From Kuafuiihalomonas sp039024635 (GTDB lineage Bacteria; Myxococcota; Kuafuiibacteriia; Kuafuiibacteriales; Kuafuiibacteriaceae), in NCBI GenBank assembly GCA_039024635.1, contig JBCCQA010000013.1, positions 1-64,000 of the forward strand: a DNA stretch of 64,000 nt, given 5' to 3'. Positions 50,159-58,194 of this stretch are shown here, in pieces. The translations under genes were made by a program, and so were the position numbers. The notes under the pieces were generated by a model. The model searched no databases, had not been told where the DNA came from, and was given only the letters and a program-made list of their open reading frames with translations. How positions within the stretch are numbered: position 1 is the first letter of the stretch; each line of letters starts with the position of its first letter.

Positions 50159-53100
50159 ATGATGCGGGTGGGAAGTCGGACCTTGGCCGGGGTCGTGATG
50201 GCGCTGAGCATGGTCGGGTGCGGACGTGACGCGAGCTTCTCGTCTCTGAACGCGCCCAGTCTACGTATCGAGCCGGGTAGCCGGACCTTGTTTGCCAATC
50301 AAGTGTTCGGTTTCACCGTCCTCCGAACCGAGGACGGCCTGACAACGGACATCACCCAGGATCCAGACCTGGTGCTCTCCGTGACCGTACCCGACGTGGT
50401 CGACGTGGAACGAGGCCAGGGTCAGGCGGTCGGCGTGGGCGCCACCGAGCTGGTGGCAGAACTCGGCGGAAGTACGGCCCGGGTGCGCTTGGAGGTACTC
50501 GCCGACCAGCTGGTCGGACTGCAGGTCGAGCCCCGGAGCATCCGCTTGGCCGTTGGAGCCGAGGTTCAGCTCGAGGTCACGGGCCAACTGTCCAGCGGGG
50601 CGACGGTCGACCTTTCGGCTGGGAGCGAGGGAACGGTCTACAGCAGCAGTGGGCCCGCCGCTTCGGTGAGCACGGACGGACTGGTTCGAGGCGTGCTCCC
50701 GGGCGATGCCGAGCTCGGGATCACCCAAGTTGGACAGCAAGACAGCGTGGCGGTCGAGGTCGTCTCTCTTCCCGATAACCTCGCCTCCATTCGCCTCGAG
50801 CCCGATCCGCTCTTCCTCCAACCGGGCGAAGAGCGCCGGGTCCGTCTCATCGGTATCGACGGAGAAGGCAACGAACTCGTGCTTCCCGTGTCCGAGTCGA
50901 GCTTCGAGACCTCGGACCGCTCCCTGGCCCGGGTGGATTCCCTGGGTAACGTCCGGGCCCTCAATCAGGAAGGCGAGACCAACCTGACCGCACGCTTTCG
51001 GGCTTTCACCACCGTAGGCACCATCCGCATCGAGCGACCCGAAGCTCGACTTCTTTCCCTCAGCTTGAGTCCAGACGGGGGGGAAATTGAGGTCGCCCAG
51101 CGGGTCAATTTGGTGCTCGTCGCCAGCTTCGACGACGGCTCGGCCCGAGACGTTGCGACAGAGGCAGGAAGCAACTTCAGCTCCGACAACGACAACCTCA
51201 GCGTCAGCGACGACGGCCTACTCATCGGCAACCGACCGGGCCAGGCTACCGTGACCGCCATTTTCGGCGGGTTGCAGGTGCAGGCTGTCTTTCAAGTAGT
51301 AGGCAATCTCAGCGTGTCGCGTCTGGAGGTCGCGCCCACCCCGATCGCCCTCGAGGTCGGGGCCGAGCTCACGCTCACCGTCACCGCCTTCTTCAGCGAT
51401 GGAAGTCAGGACGACGTGACCGAGCTAACTATGCTGTCGCCCCCCAACAACGCCGTCCGCTGGGAGCCCGGTCCACGAACCCTGTTCGGCGTCCAGGAAG
51501 GGGCCGGGACTCTGAACTTCGGCTTCGGCGGGGTGACGACCTCGGTACCTTTTGCGGTCATCGAGGACTTCGAGGCGGTCGAACTCTTCTTCGAGCCCGA
51601 CCCACTCGAGCTCGAACCGGGGCAGAGCCAGTCCTTCCAACTCTTCGCCCGTCTTCCGAGCGGAGACACCGTCGACGTCACGAACTTCCCAGGCGTCGAC
51701 TATGAGGTCGTGAACGAAATGGTCGCGAGCTTGGAGGCTCCGCCCGTGGCCGAAGTCCGGGGCCTGGAGGTCGGCGTGACCGAGCTAATAGCAAGCTTCC
51801 AGGGCATCTCCGTATCGGCCCGCATCGTCGTCGTGCCCGACAGCACGCAGGTCGTATCCCTCATCATCAGCAGCCCCACGGTGATTCCTTTGAATCAGCC
51901 CTTCCAGGTTCAAGTCATCGGCATCTTGGCCGACGGGAATTCCGTCCTGCTCAACGGGGACTCCGAGCTCAGCGTCACGGGGACGCCGAGCTCGATCGTG
52001 GTCATCACCCAGAGCGGCGCAAACATCGAACTTCGGGGCGCCAACGCCGGAACGGGCGACATCGAGGCCCGGTTCCGCGGCCTGACCGCCAGCCGTCAGG
52101 TGCGCGTCCTGCCGGGCGCCGACCCCGTCACGTCGATTTTCTTCGATCCGGCCAGCCTGACCCTGGATGCGGGACAGGTGGGAACGACGTTCCTCCGAGC
52201 GCGGCGAGCCTCGGGCGCAGAGTTCATCGTCGGACCGAACGCCGGCGCGGCCTTGGTGCCCGACCTGGGCATCGCCGCCTCCCAGGTATCGACCTCAGGC
52301 ATCAACGTCAGCGGCTTCGTAGCCGGGAGCTTCCAACTCCGGGCCTTCTTCCAGGGGCTCTCCACAATCCTGCCGGTCGAGATCATCGACACTTCGATGA
52401 TCACGGCGCTCCAGATCGTCACCCTCGACACCCTCGATCTCAACGAGGCGGCAGACATTCAGGTCTTCGGTATCACGGCCGACGGGCTGACCCTCGAGCT
52501 GACCGACGACCCCGGCCTCGTCCTCCTCAGCGAAGACCCCGCCGTGGCTATGATCAGCGGAACGAGTTGGGAGGCGGTGGGCTCGGGCACGACGGTTCTC
52601 GTCGCCCGCTTCGGAGATTTGGAGGCTGCAACCGACGTCACCGTCAACGAACCCCGGACGCCGACCCTAACCGGGCTGTCTCCGGACATCCTCGAGATCC
52701 AGGACCCGAACGGACCGGACCGCCAGGTCGAAGTCCGAGGGACAGACCTCCTTCCCGGAGACACCATCCTGGTCGACGGTAGCCCCGTGACGGTGGTCCG
52801 CCAGCGGCCAGGTTTGCTCATCGTACGGATCCCAGGATCCCTTCTGGAGAGTCGGAGCACCCTGGAGGTTCAGGCCCAAACGCCCCTCGGGGCCCTCTCC
52901 AACGTCTTGGATCTGGAGGTCGCCAATCCGCCGGCCATCGACCGTGGCTATCCGAGTGCGGCCATCCGGGGCGGCCTGGTTCGTATCCGCCTGTTCGGCG
53001 CCAACCTGGAAGAGGCCAGTGTTACAGGCCCCACCGGAGTGACGGTATCCAATGTCGACGCGGCGCCGTCGGGGGACGAACTGAGCTTCGACGCCCTCAT

Positions 53101-54172
53101 CCCCAGGAACCAGGCGGCCGGCAACGTCAGCTTCAGCATCGAAACCCCAGGCGGGAGCACGACCCGAGTCTTGGAGGTCGAGACTTCGGCGCCGAGCCTG
53201 ACCATCTCGGGCAACCGGGCCGAGAACGGCTCCCTCTTGGTCGATGACCTCACCATCACGAGTTCGGGACGCCTTTCGGGCAACGGACCCCAATCTCCCA
53301 TCGTGATCATCGCCAGTGGCGACGTGGTCATCGACGGCGAGATTACGGTCTCGGGCGACTCCGGTAAGGCGGGCACCACGCCCAGCGGCGGGGCTGGCGG
53401 ACCCGGTGGCGCGGGCGGCGGCGGCGGTGGTTCGGCTCTGAATCCGACCGCCGCCCTGGGGGGTGCAGGCCAGCCTTCGGGGGCCCCGGCCGCCAACCCC
53501 GCTGGCATAGGTACCAGCGGCGGAGACGGAGGCGGCGAAGGCGGTGGGGACGGTGCACCAACCAGTACCGCGGTCCCCTGTGGAGCCTCCGGCGGCGGCG
53601 GCGCTGGCGCAGGCGCTACCGCGGACGGGGGAGACGGTCGCTTCGGGGGGGCCAGCGGGGGCGCAGCGCCCGGACTCAGCTTCTGGAAGGCCGGTGCTGG
53701 CGGCGGCGGCGGCAACAGCTGCGGGGGCACCCCCGGCTCAGAGCCCGACACCGCAGGTTCGGGCGGCGGCGGCGGGGGCTTGATCGAGATTCAGCTCACC
53801 CACGGCGGCCGCCTCACCATAAACGGCGACATATTCGCCCTGGGTGGAGACGGTGGAGACGGGAGTCCACGCGCTTCCAACAGCAACGGTGGTGGTGCCG
53901 GCGGCGGCGGCGGCGGCGGCGTCATCCGACTCATCAGTAACGGCGGCGCCATCACGATCGGAAGCGGCGGAAGCCTGGACGTCCGAGGGGGCGACGGCGG
54001 TCGACTCTTCAGTTTGAATTTCCGTACCGGCGGTGGAGGCGGGGGCGGCATCGTTCTGCTCGAGCCGCGAGGTGGCGCGCTGACGCTGACAGGACCCGCG
54101 CAAACTCAGGGCGGTATGGGCGGAACAATGGCCCAAAACGGCGGAGCGGGAACGCTTTCGATACAGCCCTGA
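50159..54172 (+). CDS. Giant Ig-like/IPT lipoprotein with glycine-rich C-terminus
   Basis: 1337 residues from the ATG-ATG pair at 50159. 'LAGVVMALSMVGCGRD' is a lipoprotein signal with lipobox MVGC. Residues about 20-860 are at least eight tandem Big_2-like units with the recurring pattern 'IxLxPdplxLxxGexxxlxvxGxxxDGsxxdLT' and 'Gttxlxa.fgG'. Two IPT/TIG-like units follow ('TPTLTGLSPDILEIQDPNGPDRQVEVRG'). The last 290 residues (53300-54170) are beta-helix-like segments ('IVIIASGDVVIDGEITVSGD') interrupted by long Gly runs with Asn, Ala and Ser and one cysteine pair. It is probably a long surface-exposed adhesin or stalk. Codon repeats in the Gly tract are prone to length change. Confidence 0.75.
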   Translation: MMRVGSRTLAGVVMALSMVGCGRDASFSSLNAPSLRIEPGSRTLFANQVFGFTVLRTEDGLTTDITQDPDLVLSVTVPDVVDVERGQGQAVGVGATELVAELGGSTARVRLEVLADQLVGLQVEPRSIRLAVGAEVQLEVTGQLSSGATVDLSAGSEGTVYSSSGPAASVSTDGLVRGVLPGDAELGITQVGQQDSVAVEVVSLPDNLASIRLEPDPLFLQPGEERRVRLIGIDGEGNELVLPVSESSFETSDRSLARVDSLGNVRALNQEGETNLTARFRAFTTVGTIRIERPEARLLSLSLSPDGGEIEVAQRVNLVLVASFDDGSARDVATEAGSNFSSDNDNLSVSDDGLLIGNRPGQATVTAIFGGLQVQAVFQVVGNLSVSRLEVAPTPIALEVGAELTLTVTAFFSDGSQDDVTELTMLSPPNNAVRWEPGPRTLFGVQEGAGTLNFGFGGVTTSVPFAVIEDFEAVELFFEPDPLELEPGQSQSFQLFARLPSGDTVDVTNFPGVDYEVVNEMVASLEAPPVAEVRGLEVGVTELIASFQGISVSARIVVVPDSTQVVSLIISSPTVIPLNQPFQVQVIGILADGNSVLLNGDSELSVTGTPSSIVVITQSGANIELRGANAGTGDIEARFRGLTASRQVRVLPGADPVTSIFFDPASLTLDAGQVGTTFLRARRASGAEFIVGPNAGAALVPDLGIAASQVSTSGINVSGFVAGSFQLRAFFQGLSTILPVEIIDTSMITALQIVTLDTLDLNEAADIQVFGITADGLTLELTDDPGLVLLSEDPAVAMISGTSWEAVGSGTTVLVARFGDLEAATDVTVNEPRTPTLTGLSPDILEIQDPNGPDRQVEVRGTDLLPGDTILVDGSPVTVVRQRPGLLIVRIPGSLLESRSTLEVQAQTPLGALSNVLDLEVANPPAIDRGYPSAAIRGGLVRIRLFGANLEEASVTGPTGVTVSNVDAAPSGDELSFDALIPRNQAAGNVSFSIETPGGSTTRVLEVETSAPSLTISGNRAENGSLLVDDLTITSSGRLSGNGPQSPIVIIASGDVVIDGEITVSGDSGKAGTTPSGGAGGPGGAGGGGGGSALNPTAALGGAGQPSGAPAANPAGIGTSGGDGGGEGGGDGAPTSTAVPCGASGGGGAGAGATADGGDGRFGGASGGAAPGLSFWKAGAGGGGGNSCGGTPGSEPDTAGSGGGGGGLIEIQLTHGGRLTINGDIFALGGDGGDGSPRASNSNGGGAGGGGGGGVIRLISNGGAITIGSGGSLDVRGGDGGRLFSLNFRTGGGGGGGIVLLEPRGGALTLTGPAQTQGGMGGTMAQNGGAGTLSIQP

Positions 54173-54237
54173 AGAACAGCTTGCAGTTCCTCGGCGACGA
54201 GCCTTGCGCGCCCTGCGCCCAAGGATGACAACGAGGA

Positions 54238-55854
54238 ATGAACCAGCGAAACCTGGGCAAGGATCTGTCGGCCTCCGTGGTCGTCTTCCTCGTCGCCCTT
54301 CCTCTTTGCTTGGGCATCGCGCTGGCAAGTGGCGCGCCGCTCTTGTCCGGCGTCATCACCGGCATTTGCGGCGGTTTGATCGCGGGCGCCATCTCCGGCT
54401 CCCACCTCGCCGTCTCCGGACCGGCGGCCGGCCTGACCGTCATCGTGGCAGGCGCCATCGGAGACTTGGGCTTCAGCGCATTCCTGACCGCCGTCGTGGT
54501 CGCCGGTCTGATTCAGGTCCTGCTGGGCATCATGCGGGCCGGACTCGTAGGGAGCTTCATACCCGACTCGGTCATCAAGGGCATGCTGGCCGCCATCGGC
54601 ATCATCCTCATCTTCAAGGAGATTCCTCACGCCCTTGGCTATGACGCCAATCCGGAAGGCGACTCAGCCTTCCTTCAGGCGGACGGTGAAAACACGCTCA
54701 GCGAACTGCTTCACCTAGGCGAGCACATCCAGTTCGGCGCCCTGCTCATCACCCTGGTCTCCTTGGCACTCTTGGTTCTGTGGGAGCAGCCCAAGATAAA
54801 GAGACTGGTCGGCATGGTCCCGGGCCCGCTGGTCGTCGTGATTCTCGGAGCCGGCATGAACGCGCTTTTTGCATCGGTCGCTCCAAGCTGGGCACTCGGG
54901 ACGGAACACTTGGTCAACGTCCCAGTCTTCAGCTCGTTTGGTGACGTGCTGTCTAGCCTGAGCAGGCCGGACTTCTCAGCCATTGGGCAAGCCCAGGTCT
55001 GGCAGGCCGCCTTGATCATCGCTAGCATCGCAAGCCTAGAAACACTCCTCAGCATCGAAGCCACCGACAAGCTCGATCCCTTGAAGCGAATCACGCCCAC
55101 CAATCAAGAGTTGGTGGCCCAGGGGGCGGGAAACATGCTGGCCGGATTGGCCGGCGGCATCCCGATGACGGCGGTGATCGTGAGGTCCACGGCCAACGTC
55201 GCCTCTGGCGCGACCTCCAAGGCTTCAGCCATCATGCACGGCCTCTGGCTCCTCCTCGCCATCGCGTTTGCTCCGGTCTTGCTGAATCTGATCCCTCTCT
55301 CGGCCTTGGCCGCCATTCTGCTCGTCGTGGGCTTTAAGCTGACCCGACCATCCATCTACCGCTCGATCTGGGCTCGAGGCTGGGCTCAATTCATCCCCTT
55401 CATCGTGACCGTTGGCTCGATCTACTTCATCGACCTCTTGAAGGGGGTGATCATCGGTTTGGTGGTCGGGATCGTCTTCGTCATCATCTCCAACTACCGC
55501 GTGGGCGTGACCATGACCCGGGACAGACAGCGCTTCTTGGTCCGGCTCAACCAGAACGTTTCCTTTCTCAACAAGGCCAGGCTGCGAGCCATTTTCAGAA
55601 GCATCGAGGACGGAAGCTACGTCATCATCGATGGCACGCGGACAGAGTTCCTCGACAACGACATCATCGACACGATCGAGGAGTTCCTGAGCGCAGCCGA
55701 GGGCCGCGAGATTACCGTGGAGCTCAAGAAGCGACACGGCGTCCCGAACCGATACTTCACACCCGAAGAATCCATCATCGACCCGGCTTCGATGGCCTCC
55801 AATGAAGAGCCCACCCCACCGGGGACGTCCGAGAACGCGAAGGCGGTGGCGTGA
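54238..55854 (+). CDS. SulP family anion transporter with STAS domain
   Basis: 538 residues. About ten to twelve hydrophobic helices begin 'LSASVVVFLVALPLCLGIALASGAPLLSGVITGICGGLIAGAISGS', with 'VSGPAAGLTVIVAGAI' matching the SulP signature, and 'SLETLLSIEATDKLDP' and 'GLAGGIPMTAVIVRSTANVASGATSK' further on. The C-terminal 100 residues are a STAS domain ('GSYVIIDGTRTEFLDNDIIDTIEEFL'). The layout with a following carbonic anhydrase gene is the one used for bicarbonate uptake in many bacteria, so bicarbonate is the likely substrate. The TGA overlaps the start of the anhydrase-like gene (GTGA). Confidence 0.93.
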   Translation: MNQRNLGKDLSASVVVFLVALPLCLGIALASGAPLLSGVITGICGGLIAGAISGSHLAVSGPAAGLTVIVAGAIGDLGFSAFLTAVVVAGLIQVLLGIMRAGLVGSFIPDSVIKGMLAAIGIILIFKEIPHALGYDANPEGDSAFLQADGENTLSELLHLGEHIQFGALLITLVSLALLVLWEQPKIKRLVGMVPGPLVVVILGAGMNALFASVAPSWALGTEHLVNVPVFSSFGDVLSSLSRPDFSAIGQAQVWQAALIIASIASLETLLSIEATDKLDPLKRITPTNQELVAQGAGNMLAGLAGGIPMTAVIVRSTANVASGATSKASAIMHGLWLLLAIAFAPVLLNLIPLSALAAILLVVGFKLTRPSIYRSIWARGWAQFIPFIVTVGSIYFIDLLKGVIIGLVVGIVFVIISNYRVGVTMTRDRQRFLVRLNQNVSFLNKARLRAIFRSIEDGSYVIIDGTRTEFLDNDIIDTIEEFLSAAEGREITVELKKRHGVPNRYFTPEESIIDPASMASNEEPTPPGTSENAKAVA

Positions 55855-56435
55855 ACAGCTACGAGAAACTACTCCTCGAGAACAAGCTGTGGTCCGAGCA
55901 GCGACTGGCCGCCGACAAGAACTACTTTCAGCGACTGGCGCGACATGAAGACCCGGAGTTTCTATGGATCGGGGGGAGCGATAGTCGCGTCCATCCCAAC
56001 GAGATCACGGGCTCCCACCCAGGCGAGATCCTCATCCATCGGAACTTCGGAAACATCGTCCATCCCGACGATCGGAACCTGGGTAGTCTGCTCCGACACG
56101 CATTGGTCGACCTCCAGGTCGAACACATCATAGTGTGTGGCCACACGGCCTGCGAGGCGACGCGCTTGGCTATCAGGGGCACCGACGATCCGTGGCTTGC
56201 GCCCCTGAGCCAACTCGCCCAATCCATGAAGGCGGATCTCCAGGGAGCAAAGGAGCCGGTCAAGGTCCTGGTCGAGGCCAGCGTTCGAGCCCAAGTCGAG
56301 AGCTTGAGTCGACACGCTTTGGTGGTGAGCACCTGGGCAAAGCGAAAAGCGCCTACGCTTCACGGCTGGATATTCGACGTGGAGACAGGTCGGATCAGAG
56401 ACCTCGTGGCCATCGGCCCCGATCAGCCGTCCTAG
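55851..56435 (+). CDS. Beta-carbonic anhydrase homologue lacking one zinc cysteine
   Basis: 194 residues from a GTG. The alignment to E. coli Can/YadF is gap-free in the core: 'LWIGGSDSRVHPNEITGSHPGEILIHRNFGNIV' and 'EHIIVCGHTACEATRLAI', ending 'HGWIFDVETGRIRDL'. The usual CSDSR reads GSDSR: the zinc ligand Cys42 is Gly42 (codon ggg). Asp44, Arg46, His98 and Cys101 remain. With three of four metal ligands, activity may be lost or changed; the protein could be a regulatory or bicarbonate-binding partner of the SulP transporter, to which it is translationally coupled. A sequencing error would need two base changes in the codon (tgc to ggg). Confidence 0.88.
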   Translation: MNSYEKLLLENKLWSEQRLAADKNYFQRLARHEDPEFLWIGGSDSRVHPNEITGSHPGEILIHRNFGNIVHPDDRNLGSLLRHALVDLQVEHIIVCGHTACEATRLAIRGTDDPWLAPLSQLAQSMKADLQGAKEPVKVLVEASVRAQVESLSRHALVVSTWAKRKAPTLHGWIFDVETGRIRDLVAIGPDQPS

Positions 56436-57224
56436 TCAGCGCAAAGCGGCAGGACGGGTGGAGGGGAGCAGCACCGACACGTCGGCCGCTGCCTTGCGCA
56501 GCGCAGGCAGGTAGCGCTCTCGGAGCTCCCCGCTCTCTGTGCGGGAGGCATGGGCAGAGATGTTGATGGCGGCCCGGACTCGACCCTCGGCGTCTCGGAG
56601 CGGAATGGCCAGGCTCCGCAAGCCCACTTCCAGCTCCTGGTCGACGAGGGAGTAGCCCTCTTCGCGAACCTGCCGGAGGAGTCGGCTGAGCTCGTCTCGG
56701 TCCGTCACCGTTCGGTCGGTGAAGCGCTCTCGGTTCATGTCCAGCACTCGCTCCCGAAGCTCCTCCGGCGCATGGGCCAGAAGGACGCGGCCCATGGAGG
56801 TCGCCAGCGCCGGCAGGCGGGCCCCGACGTTCAGGCCGACAGAGAGGATGCGCTGGGTCTGAACCCGAGCCACGTAGACGATCTCCGGCCCATCCAGCAC
56901 CGAGGCCGAAATGCTCTCGTTCAGCTCGGCGCTGATTCGCTCCAGGATCGGCGTCAACACATCCGTCAGGCCCAGGGCCGATAGATAGGAGTAGCCGAGC
57001 TCGAGGATGCGAGGGGTCAGGCGAAAGCGACGTCCGTCGTTCTCCGCGTAGCCAAGCTCGGAGAGCGTCAGCAAGAAGCGGCGCGCCGCCGCCCTCGACA
57101 TCCCGGTCTTGTCAGCGACCTCGGAGAGCGTGAGCGTCGGGCTCCGAGCATCGAACGAACGAATCACATTGAGTCCCTTCGCCAATGACGCGACGAACTC
57201 CGGGCTTCTTCCCTCTGCAACCAT
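56436..57224 (-). CDS. IclR family transcriptional regulator
   Basis: 262 residues from ATG 57224. The N-terminal winged helix-turn-helix reads 'FVASLAKGLNVIRSFDARSPTLTLSEVADKTGMSRAAARRFLLTLSELGYAENDGRRFRLTPRILELG', and the C-terminal effector domain 'LERISAELNESISASVLDGPEIVYVARV', 'VGARLPALATSMGRVLLAH' and 'LEVGLRSLAIPLRDAEGRVRAAINISAHASR' matches the PcaR/PobR branch. It lies directly downstream of the E1-alpha-like and E2 genes on the same strand, so it may regulate them or be autoregulated from the repeats just upstream of its start. Its stop abuts that of the anhydrase-like gene. Confidence 0.93.
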   Translation of the reverse strand: MVAEGRSPEFVASLAKGLNVIRSFDARSPTLTLSEVADKTGMSRAAARRFLLTLSELGYAENDGRRFRLTPRILELGYSYLSALGLTDVLTPILERISAELNESISASVLDGPEIVYVARVQTQRILSVGLNVGARLPALATSMGRVLLAHAPEELRERVLDMNRERFTDRTVTDRDELSRLLRQVREEGYSLVDQELEVGLRSLAIPLRDAEGRVRAAINISAHASRTESGELRERYLPALRKAAADVSVLLPSTRPAALR

Positions 57225-57252
57225 GGACAAAGCTTGCCATTTATTTGGACAA
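57224..57252. promoter_or_regulatory. Direct repeat of TGGACAA upstream of iclR
   Basis: TGGACAA occurs at 57224-57230 (overlapping the start codon) and 57246-57252, 22 bases apart start to start, about two helical turns, around an AT-rich stretch (GCCATTTATT) that stands out in this sequence. This fits operator half-sites for autorepression of the IclR gene. No experimental evidence; the exact promoter boxes are not clear. Confidence 0.35.
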
Positions 57253-57306
57253 GTTCACGAGGAAAACGACATTTCGTCCGCATCTCGTAAGGACTGCCGG
57301 GAGCCC

Positions 57307-58194
57307 TCAATCGACAACTTCGCTGGGCGGCCGAGACTCCGCATGACGCAGAGCTTCATCAAAGTCTGCTTTCGCAAGCTTTTCGGCCTTTTGTCGGAGC
57401 TCAGAACCGGCGGGCCCAAGAGCTTGGGCAGCCCAATGTATGGGATCTATGGGTAAGGACGGCGATCTTTCGTCCGGATGCCGGTCGACGGGGGCCTCGC
57501 CCGAGGTCTGCAGGTGTCCGGCGCGAACAGTCATGCAGTGGACAAAGGTTGGACAAGACAGGCGGCGCGCCCGGTCGGCTGCTTCGCGAACCGTCGCCTC
57601 CACCGCCAATACATCGTTTCCATCGACCCGCCAGTACCGAAGGCCCTGACCCGCGAGGTGGGGCTCGAGCCCCACCTTGCCCCTCGCTTCCCACCGGGTC
57701 GTGCCGTCTTCTCTGCAGACCAGCAGGACCGGAACCTGCCACCGGCCGGCCAGTTGGCAAGCCGCATGGAAGTCACCGGTCGAGTATGCGGCGAGGCCAA
57801 AGGCTACGGCAGCGATGCGACCGCTTGCCTTCAGGCCCCAGGCAGCACCCACAGCCTGGGGAATGCGAGCAGCCCCCGACCGGACTTGGTGCAGACGCCG
57901 GGACGAGGCGATCCAGCTACGCAAGGCCTCGCCCCGCTCTAGGTTGACGCCAGCGTCCCTGGGGCCGGGAAAGAACAGATCATCGAGCGCCAGGCCTGCC
58001 CCCAGGCCGACGGCGATGGCTTCGTGGCCGCCTACGCTTCCGTGGGAAAGGCCGACGCTCTCTTTCTGTTGGAGGGCCACAAGCTGCTCGTCGAAGTAGC
58101 GGAGCCGGACCATGGACGCCAGTCGGGCCTCCAGACGCGCCCGCCGCTCGGCGTCCAAGGGTCGTAGAAGGAGGCCTCGGGTCGGCTCGACCAC
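57307..58194 (-). CDS. 2-oxoacid dehydrogenase E1 alpha-subunit homologue with eroded TPP motif
   Basis: 295 residues from a GTG that follows the E2 TGA without a gap; shorter than usual E1-alpha (about 320-400). The fold is recognisable: 'MVRLRYFDEQLVALQQKESVGLSHGSVGGHEAIAVGLGAGLALDDLFF', 'GDFHAACQLAGRWQVPVLLVCREDG' and 'YWRVDGNDVLAVEATVREAADRAR'. The TPP-binding motif GDG...NN is lost: GDG reads GLA (133-135) and NN reads ED (162-163). RDHG reads RDAG, and the GGSMH/phosphorylation-loop region is deleted. So catalysis as such is doubtful. It sits in the order E3-lipB-rarD-E2-E1alpha-iclR, where E1-beta is missing. Confidence 0.82.
   Translation of the reverse strand: MVEPTRGLLLRPLDAERRARLEARLASMVRLRYFDEQLVALQQKESVGLSHGSVGGHEAIAVGLGAGLALDDLFFPGPRDAGVNLERGEALRSWIASSRRLHQVRSGAARIPQAVGAAWGLKASGRIAAVAFGLAAYSTGDFHAACQLAGRWQVPVLLVCREDGTTRWEARGKVGLEPHLAGQGLRYWRVDGNDVLAVEATVREAADRARRLSCPTFVHCMTVRAGHLQTSGEAPVDRHPDERSPSLPIDPIHWAAQALGPAGSELRQKAEKLAKADFDEALRHAESRPPSEVVD

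Noticed and set aside
52948..53751. Proline-rich frame antisense to the glycine tract
   Set aside because: Pro runs are simply the complement of Gly codons of the giant lipoprotein.
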